A stretch of DNA of 64,000 nucleotides, taken from contig JBGSXL010000030.1 in the NCBI GenBank assembly GCA_041751425.1, positions 1-64,000 of the forward strand, written 5' to 3'. Shown here piece by piece: positions 58,026 to 64,000 of the stretch (position 1 is the stretch's first letter; every line of letters begins with the position of its first letter). Under the pieces are notes generated by a model. The model searched no databases. It saw only the letters and a program-made list of their open reading frames with translations, and had not been told where the DNA came from. This DNA comes from JAVVEG01 sp041751425. GTDB lineage: Bacteria > Pseudomonadota > Gammaproteobacteria > Pseudomonadales > Pseudohongiellaceae. The position numbers were made by a program, and so were the translations under genes.

Positions 58026-60617
58026 TCAGGCGTTCTTTATGCCATTGATCCGCAATTGCAGACTTTTTCTGGTCGCCTCACTCAAAGGCCCCATGCAATA
58101 AAATTGCAGCTCCAACTCCCCGATGATCTGTGCTTTGCTTTTTCCAGCATTTCTGCTCTGCCCAAAACCCTGTTTCAAATGATTGAGTTGAATCATCATG
58201 CGCAGCGCTTTGTCCTGTGCGGGTGAATCCACGCCAGCCTGTATCTCCATCTCTACACAATGTTCCCTCGCGAGGGTTTCGTTTTCAGCGGCCAGCTTTT
58301 GCAGTTTCTTTGGATCATTCAGATGCTGACAAAGTAACTTGAAACGTTTCTCCATGCGTTGCGCCAGGTCTGCATCGCTGATGGCATCCAGTGCCTGCCA
58401 TTGTTCCTGTAATTCCTGTTCAGAGGCAGTGCCTGCTTCCGGCGGGGACAAGAGCTTTAGCTCGAGATTTTCACAGAACTCTGCGCGACCTTTGATCTGA
58501 TTGATCAACTGCAGACTTTTTCTGTCTGGTGAAGCTTTTTGTCTTGCTTCATATTTCTTGCTGATTCTTTCGAACTGATCAAGCAGTTGTCGCCTCTCTG
58601 CTTTCATATCAGGATTCAACTGCGAATAGAATGTCTCTTTCAACTCGGCGTACTGTTTTCTGGAGTCAAGAAACTCCTCATCGCTGAGATCAAGCAGATT
58701 ACCCAGTGTCTTCAGTGTATTCTTGGCCGCAGAAACGACCTTTTTCGCTTCAGTTTTCTGTTGAGCTGCCAGCTCATCGCGCTTGCCGAAAATTTTGTCA
58801 CAGGCTTGCCGGAATGTATTCCAGTGATTTCTGTCGTCCTTGTAGGGAGAAGGCCCGATGGATTTCCACTCGGCCTGCAGCTTCTTGACCGCGCTTATGG
58901 CTTCCTGGAAATTTTCCAGCTCCAGAAGTTTCTCAGCCTGCTCAATCAATTCCAGTTTTTTGCCTGCGTTGTGTTGCAGGGTTTTACGTTTTAGCTGCCT
59001 GATGGAATTCAGAATCTCATTGAAGCGTTTCTGCAGATTCTTGATCTTGTTTTGTGCAACTGGCGCGTATCTTTTCCACTCTTCCTGTGCGGTGGATTCC
59101 AGCTTGGTTGTTTCAGCGATATTCAAGTTTTCCGGTGTGCTGTTCGCAATGAAGTACTCCAAGGTTTCACAAATCTGAATGCGTTCCTTCAGATTGCTAC
59201 TCATTTTCTCCTTGCGTTCCTTAAAGTACTCTTTGCAAGGTTCGAAAGCTTTGTGTGCTACTTCATTGAATTGCGTCCATAACAAGTCATTGTCATCGGA
59301 GTGACCCAGTTTCTTCCAGTCTTCCTGCAACGCACGGATCAGTTTTGCTCGTTGCGGAATAGGCTGCCTGGAGTCAACCAATATCTGCATTTTCTCCGTG
59401 AGCTCTTTCTTTTTTTCGGTAGCAGCAAAATTCTTCCAATCCTGCAATTCGCTAATGCGTTTCCTGAAAGGAGCCAGTTGTTCCTGCAAGGCATGGCGTT
59501 GTGGCTCAGCGATATTGTTAACCGTGCTTTGAATTTTGTCCCAAAGCTTTTGCGCTTCGGCCAAATGTCCTTCTTCAATATTCTTTTCCAGCAGCTCCTG
59601 ATTGCTGGCAATATCTGTCAGCATCTTCGCCTGCCACTCCGTGTTCTTCTGCAGATGTTCATTGAGAGATTGCAACATGTTGGTGCTTAACTGGTGCCAG
59701 TGTGATTCAGGCAATTCTTTCGGCCACTCCAGAGTGGTCATTAATTTTTCGATCCGTTTTTGCAGATCCAATAATGCTTTCGTATCTTTGTGCGAGGTGT
59801 TCTGTAGACTTGCCTGCAGTTTCTCGAAGTCGCGCGTTTTGTTTTGTAATGTCTGCCAGGACTTGCTGCTCGCTGATAGTGTTTTCTGTAAAGTGTGGCA
59901 TCTTTTCAGCAGCTCACTGGCTTCTTCATGGGCGGTATTCACCGGGAATGCCGCTAACAGAGACTGGAGTTCGTGCAGCTGCAGTTCCAGATTCTGCATC
60001 TGTTCATTATCAATCGGAGCGCGCAGCGATGTGATGAAAGCTTCCACACTGTGGTAGCCAGTGTGCAACTGCGACATGCTCTCGTTAATCAAGGTTTCCT
60101 GGGAGCGTTCAGCCAGGAATTCGCCAATAGTCGCCTGCAGGCTGGTGTTAGCCGCTTCGACACGCGCCAACATTTCGTGATCGGCTTTTTCGCTGACTGT
60201 CTGCCATTGAGTTAACAGATACTCATGCTGTGCTGCGCTAAGCGGTCCCGGAGTTTTTGAGGCCATGGATTCAAGGCTTTGACATATTTCCATAGCTCTG
60301 GCGATGGTGGCGCTTTCCTGCTTTCGGACTGCCCGAATGGCATCCAGTTTTTCTTTGCAGTGCTTGAATACGGCTTTATCTTTCTGACGGGTCTGCTGGC
60401 ACAATTGATCGAGTAAAGCAGCATCATTCACTTTCGTTGCTGCGGCCAGTCGGACCCGATTATCAGAATCAGTGGCAGCGATCTCAGCAAAAACCTGTTG
60501 TGCCGCTTCAACAAGAGCAGAAACTCCCGCATGCGCTTCCAGCTCTTCGATTGCTAACAGGCGGATTTCTGAATCGGCATGTGTCCAGCGGTCTTGCAGT
60601 TCTGTGGGGAAAGTCAT
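58026..60617 (-). CDS. DUF349 coiled-coil protein (863 aa)
   Basis: A long cytosolic, mostly alpha-helical protein. The N-terminal ~90 residues look like HEAT-type helices (RWTHADSEIRLLAIEELEAH; DNRVRLAAATKVNDAALLDQ). Several DUF349 modules follow, recognisable by 'W-K-x-[IL]-G' and a later aromatic motif (for example EDWKKLGHSDDNDLLWTQFN and AEWKSIGPSPYKDDRNHWNT). Members are widespread in proteobacteria; their function is unknown to me. It is transcribed alone from a 198-bp region shared with dinG. Confidence 0.85.
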   Translation of the reverse strand: MTFPTELQDRWTHADSEIRLLAIEELEAHAGVSALVEAAQQVFAEIAATDSDNRVRLAAATKVNDAALLDQLCQQTRQKDKAVFKHCKEKLDAIRAVRKQESATIARAMEICQSLESMASKTPGPLSAAQHEYLLTQWQTVSEKADHEMLARVEAANTSLQATIGEFLAERSQETLINESMSQLHTGYHSVEAFITSLRAPIDNEQMQNLELQLHELQSLLAAFPVNTAHEEASELLKRCHTLQKTLSASSKSWQTLQNKTRDFEKLQASLQNTSHKDTKALLDLQKRIEKLMTTLEWPKELPESHWHQLSTNMLQSLNEHLQKNTEWQAKMLTDIASNQELLEKNIEEGHLAEAQKLWDKIQSTVNNIAEPQRHALQEQLAPFRKRISELQDWKNFAATEKKKELTEKMQILVDSRQPIPQRAKLIRALQEDWKKLGHSDDNDLLWTQFNEVAHKAFEPCKEYFKERKEKMSSNLKERIQICETLEYFIANSTPENLNIAETTKLESTAQEEWKRYAPVAQNKIKNLQKRFNEILNSIRQLKRKTLQHNAGKKLELIEQAEKLLELENFQEAISAVKKLQAEWKSIGPSPYKDDRNHWNTFRQACDKIFGKRDELAAQQKTEAKKVVSAAKNTLKTLGNLLDLSDEEFLDSRKQYAELKETFYSQLNPDMKAERRQLLDQFERISKKYEARQKASPDRKSLQLINQIKGRAEFCENLELKLLSPPEAGTASEQELQEQWQALDAISDADLAQRMEKRFKLLCQHLNDPKKLQKLAAENETLAREHCVEMEIQAGVDSPAQDKALRMMIQLNHLKQGFGQSRNAGKSKAQIIGELELQFYCMGPLSEATRKSLQLRINGIKNA

Positions 60618-60723
60618 GTAAAACTGTCTCTAGGTTCTTTGGCTCTGCTGATTCGTCGCTGGCATTTAGCCACTGGTAAAACGGTCAAGGGCAATTCTGC
60701 TGGAAGGTATGATAGCAGACAGG

Positions 60724-60732
60724 TGCTATAAT
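60724..60732 (+). promoter_or_regulatory. dinG: Extended -10 promoter of dinG
   Basis: TG-C-TATAAT at 60724-60732 is a consensus extended -10 element, 84 bases before the dinG ATG. A clear -35 is not visible, as allowed for extended -10 promoters. I found no LexA box (CTGT-N8-ACAG) here, so SOS control known for E. coli dinG is not supported by this leader. Confidence 0.5.
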
Positions 60733-60815
60733 CACAGCAGTGTGTTGCAGCCTGCCTCAGGAACTGCGATTTTCGTCTATTCAGCTGTCAGCGCTGCGTG
60801 TGTTCAAGTAAATCT

Positions 60816-62999
60816 ATGCTTTCCGATGATGTAAAACAGACAATTCAGCAGGCGTACAAACAGATACTCGCCAATAAGTCCCTGCGCCCCAGAGAAGGGC
60901 AGCGACAGATGATTGCCGATATTGCCCGCTCTTTGTCAAACATCCCATTACATGTGGAAGATGATGCCGATGAGGACGAAGACAATTCCGTAGCGGGACC
61001 TGTTTGTGTCATCGAGGCGGGTACAGGAACAGGCAAAACTCTGGCCTATGTGTTGGGTACGCTTCCGTTGGCCAAGCATCTGCGCAAGAAAGTAGTGTTG
61101 GCCACAGCGACAGTCGCCTTGCAGGAACAGGTAACCCTGCAAGACCTGCCTGATATCAAACATTATTGTAATCTCGATTTCAGCTTTACGTTGGCCAAAG
61201 GCAGAGGCAGATATCTGTGCCTTTCAAAACTCGGCTTATTGCTGCAAGGCAATGCCAGTCAAAACGCGATGGCGGACCTCTATGGTGAAATCCTGGATAC
61301 TCCCGACAGCAGCAAACTGCCACTTTACGAGTCCATGTTGCATAAACTCAATGCCGGAGAGTGGCATGGAGACAGGGATGACTGGGAAGATCTGGTGATT
61401 GATACAGACTGGGCACCGGTTACCGTAGAGCATGGCCAATGCGCAGGCCCGAAGTGCAGCAACTTTGGCAGCTGTTGTTTTTATCAGGCGCGTGAGCAGG
61501 TGCAAAGTGCAGATTGCATTGTTGCCAACCATGATCTGGTGCTGGCTGATCTCGCTTTGGGTGGCGGCGTTATTCTGCCTGACCCGTCAGAAACCATTTA
61601 TATTTTTGACGAAGCGCACCACTTACCTCTGAAAAGCAACCAACATTTTTCCTGTTTTACGCGCTTGCGTGGCAGCATTCAGTGGTTGGAGCAGACAAGC
61701 AAAACGCTGAACAAACTAGCCGCTGATACGGTGTTGGGGAATCGTGCCACCGTTCATCGTGAACAGAGTAAACTAAAAGACTTGCTGCAAATGCTTGAGC
61801 AATCGTTACAGGATTCTTTATCACAATTCGAAACACTGGCTCAAAGCCAGGACAATACAATGGCTGCAGACAATCGCCGCGATTCGCGGGCTGACAATGC
61901 CTCGCAGTTTGCTTTTCAATTGGGTGTAGTGCCCGAACAGTTTAAACAATTAGCAATCGGGTTCAGCAGCCGCTTCACACAATTGAGCAAACTATTGCAG
62001 GACATAAGTAATGATCTGAAACGTGACATGGAAGGTGCCGAAACCATTATCGCAAGGCAACATGCAGAACACTGGTTCCCGATGATAGGCGGCATGTGTA
62101 GTCGCGCTGAAGCCAGTCAGAAACTCTGGTTTCATTTTGCTCAGAGCGATGCGGCTGGCCAGGCGCCATGGGCGCGTTGGGTCAGCATGAATGATAGCGA
62201 TATTACCGTGTCGTGCAGCCCTGTACTGGCAGCGAACACGCTGCAGGAAAAATTATGGGATGTATGTGCCGGAGCAGTGCTCACGTCAGCGACACTTTCT
62301 GCGCTGGGTAATTTTGATGTGCTTGCGATGCGCGCAGGTTTGCCCCGGCACACACAATATCATCGTATCGCGAGTCCCTTCGATTATGGGCGCGCGGCAT
62401 CTTTCACGGTGCCGAAACTGGACTGCGATCCGGGTGATACGGTGCGTCATACGGAGGCAATTGTACGTTTGCTGCCGCAGCTGTTGGATAAACGGGAAGC
62501 GGCATTGATGTTGTTCAGTTCAAGGCGCCAGATGCTCGATGTGCTTGATGGGCTGGACAAAGAATGGCGGGAAATCATTCTGTGTCAGGATGATTATCAG
62601 AAAGCGCAGTTATTGAAATTCCATCGTCAACGCATCGATCGTGGCGAGGCCAGTGTCATCTTCGGGTTAGCCAGTTTTGCCGAAGGCGTGGATTTGCCGG
62701 GCAAATACTGCATGCATGTACTAATCGCAAAGATACCGTTCTCTGTGCCAAATGACCCAATCGAAGCGACGTTGGCGCAATGGCTGGAGCAGCAGGGAAG
62801 AAATTCATTCATGAGTCTGTCTGTGCCGGAGGCGGCATTCAAACTGGTTCAGGCAAGTGGGCGTTTGTTGCGCAATGAATCAGATACGGGGCGTATTACT
62901 TTATTCGATGAACGAATTATCAATAAATTCTACGGCCAGGCGATTCTGAATTCTCTGCCGCCTTATCGGCGCGACATATTCCCCAGTCATATCAAATAG
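60816..62999 (+). CDS. dinG: ATP-dependent DNA helicase DinG
   Basis: A 727-residue XPD-like 5' to 3' helicase. Motif I is VIEAGTGTGKTLAYVLGT, and the four iron-sulfur-cluster cysteines are in RYLCLSKL and CAGPKCSNFGSCCFYQ. Walker B is IFDEAHHLPLKSN, and the C-terminal motifs include ALMLFSSRRQMLDVLDGL, FGLASFAEGVDLPG and QASGRLLRNESDTGRI. It unwinds R-loops, D-loops and forked DNA. I choose ATG 60816, which aligns with the family N-terminus; GTG 60798 would add six residues. Divergent from the DUF349 gene. Confidence 0.94.
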   Translation: MLSDDVKQTIQQAYKQILANKSLRPREGQRQMIADIARSLSNIPLHVEDDADEDEDNSVAGPVCVIEAGTGTGKTLAYVLGTLPLAKHLRKKVVLATATVALQEQVTLQDLPDIKHYCNLDFSFTLAKGRGRYLCLSKLGLLLQGNASQNAMADLYGEILDTPDSSKLPLYESMLHKLNAGEWHGDRDDWEDLVIDTDWAPVTVEHGQCAGPKCSNFGSCCFYQAREQVQSADCIVANHDLVLADLALGGGVILPDPSETIYIFDEAHHLPLKSNQHFSCFTRLRGSIQWLEQTSKTLNKLAADTVLGNRATVHREQSKLKDLLQMLEQSLQDSLSQFETLAQSQDNTMAADNRRDSRADNASQFAFQLGVVPEQFKQLAIGFSSRFTQLSKLLQDISNDLKRDMEGAETIIARQHAEHWFPMIGGMCSRAEASQKLWFHFAQSDAAGQAPWARWVSMNDSDITVSCSPVLAANTLQEKLWDVCAGAVLTSATLSALGNFDVLAMRAGLPRHTQYHRIASPFDYGRAASFTVPKLDCDPGDTVRHTEAIVRLLPQLLDKREAALMLFSSRRQMLDVLDGLDKEWREIILCQDDYQKAQLLKFHRQRIDRGEASVIFGLASFAEGVDLPGKYCMHVLIAKIPFSVPNDPIEATLAQWLEQQGRNSFMSLSVPEAAFKLVQASGRLLRNESDTGRITLFDERIINKFYGQAILNSLPPYRRDIFPSHIK

Positions 63000-63001
63000 A
63001 G

Positions 63002-63202
63002 TCAGGAAGATTTTTTGGTGTAGGCAATGCCATTCTTTTTATCAATGTAGTAGCCGAGGCCTGCACTTGCAACTATGCACACAAGCATTACTGGCAGCAG
63101 ATTATTCATCAGCGCACCCATCCCCAATCCCAAAAATACCCCGCCGGTAATACACATCGCAATGATGCTGGTGCTTTTGCGTTTCTTCAGTTTTTTACTC
63201 AT
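63002..63202 (-). CDS. Small two-helix membrane protein, unknown
   Basis: A 66-residue product with a basic N-terminus (MSKKLKKRKS), two hydrophobic segments (IIAMCITGGVFLGLGMGALM and LLPVMLVCIVASAGLGYYI) and a basic tail. AAGGATTAAAACC before the ATG is a good ribosome-binding site, supporting it as a real gene. I recognise no family. It lies 47 bp downstream of the cyclophilin gene on the same strand. Confidence 0.65.
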   Translation of the reverse strand: MSKKLKKRKSTSIIAMCITGGVFLGLGMGALMNNLLPVMLVCIVASAGLGYYIDKKNGIAYTKKSS

Positions 63203-63249
63203 GGTTTTAATCCTTTATTTTTCTTAGCTGCCAGATCATCTGAAAATTT

Positions 63250-64000
63250 CTACTGACCACTAACGGCTATCCGGGGATCAACACGTCGAATTTCATAAAT
63301 GGTGGTAGTGGCCAATGGGCTGGCAAGACGACCAGCAGATTGAATATGAATCCTGTCTACTACTTCCATGCCTGCTACCACTTTGCCTATCACGGTGTGT
63401 GTGCCGGTAAGCCAGGGTGCATCAAGAATCGGGATAAAAAACTCTGCGCTATTGGTGTTGGGTCCCGAGTTCGCCAGAATCAGGCTGCCACGGACCGGGC
63501 GCCGGGAGGGCAGGTTATTGTTGAATCGATAGCCTAGATTCTCGAATGCCTGCTGCAGGCTCAGATTCCGCAATTGCGTCATCACTTCCTGTTCTCGCGC
63601 CGAGAGCTCTACCAGGTTGTTGATATTGAGCCGGCCGTATAAGGGCGCCAGTACCTGCTGTTCGAATTCCAGTTTATCGGCGATATTCAGCCAGGGGTGT
63701 GGCTTTAGACCGATATCAAGCACTTTGATTTGGTTCAGACCTAATTGGCTGGCATTGATCTCATCTGCCAACTGCCGCGCTGGCAGTCCACGTTCCGGAT
63801 GCGTTTGTCTGCCAGCCTGTACCAGATAACCAGATAAAACCCGGTGGAAGGTCAGTCCGTCATAATAGTTTGCGTAGACAGTCTCTCCTGTCGTTGGGTT
63901 CAGCAATGGCACTTCGGCTTCAGCCAGGCCAATGAAATTGGCGACGTTATTCGGTGCTGCATCCTGAAACAGCTCCAGAAACACGTCACCACGTGAAGTT
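63250..64000 (-). CDS. Peptidyl-prolyl cis-trans isomerase, cyclophilin type (5' end outside window)
   Basis: The gene runs in from the right edge. The visible part reads TSRGDVFLELFQDAAPNNVA at the edge, the standard opening of bacterial cyclophilins. GLTFHRVLSGYLVQAG carries the catalytic arginine, and GSLILANSGPNTNSAEFFI with FFIPILDAPWLTGTHTVIGK complete the active site. An insert of about 100 residues between these blocks (from THPERGLPARQLADEI to about FENLGYRF) is longer than in PpiA or PpiB. It assists protein folding, probably in the periplasm, but the signal peptide cannot be seen here. Confidence 0.88.
   Translation of the reverse strand, partial: TSRGDVFLELFQDAAPNNVANFIGLAEAEVPLLNPTTGETVYANYYDGLTFHRVLSGYLVQAGRQTHPERGLPARQLADEINASQLGLNQIKVLDIGLKPHPWLNIADKLEFEQQVLAPLYGRLNINNLVELSAREQEVMTQLRNLSLQQAFENLGYRFNNNLPSRRPVRGSLILANSGPNTNSAEFFIPILDAPWLTGTHTVIGKVVAGMEVVDRIHIQSAGRLASPLATTTIYEIRRVDPRIAVSGQ

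Overview
The window reads as a stretch of chromosome from a gammaproteobacterium, probably free-living and aerobic, perhaps marine. The evidence is the gene set: selD-selU, pilU, pyrB, sbcB, dinG, rsuA, a DUF349 protein, NnrU, DUF4399, a PQQ-dehydrogenase pair, and a secreted family of the 'DGKPDLQGIW' type that I associate with marine gammaproteobacteria. No plasmid, phage or rRNA genes are seen. I found no convincing tRNA and no CRISPR array.

Left edge (1-1234): the remains of a chromosomal integron. A minus-strand reading frame at 1-115 looks like the first gene cassette (lipocalin-like). It is followed by about 300 bp of palindrome-rich attI-like DNA and an IntI-type integrase that has lost an internal segment and its reading frame. 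Next come a membrane diguanylate cyclase, the 3' stub of a cation-diffusion-facilitator gene, and the selenium pair selU/selD.

Metabolic block (5.0-32.2 kb): a three-gene operon encodes a 2-oxoacid:acceptor oxidoreductase with a GltD-like flavoprotein partner. After it lie lipid genes (DUF1295, acyl-CoA ligase, enoyl-CoA hydratase, KAS III), a lipoprotein dipeptidase, NnrU, a serine beta-lactamase-like hydrolase, a minus-strand run (secreted protein, aldo/keto reductase, Npt-like transporter, Na+/Ca2+ antiporter), an M20 amidohydrolase, ilvD-corA, and two consecutive PQQ beta-propeller dehydrogenases.

Repair and repeats (32.3-40.8 kb): an Ada-AlkA fusion overlaps ogt, followed by a HAD phosphatase, a MATE exporter and XdhC. 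The inorganic pyrophosphatase gene (38063-38683) is bracketed by two arms of about 0.5 kb in inverted orientation. Each arm is built from two related hairpin elements of 145 and 135 bp. This is the strongest non-coding structure in the window.

Right part (40.9-64 kb): a GntR-controlled ABC exporter operon also carries a 52-residue membrane protein and a DUF4252 protein, with a palindromic operator over its promoter. Then come rsuA-rsmC/rlmG-like-tag, ald-PepSY, pyrB / pilU-marC, sbcB, an ECF sigma / probable anti-sigma / DUF4097 cell-envelope module, an MsbA-like ABC exporter with a PlsC-type acyltransferase, a large DUF349 protein, dinG, and a cyclophilin gene that runs off the right edge.

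Coordinates, starts and family names come from reading the sequence without database searches. Family assignments are firm where motifs are quoted and tentative where stated.
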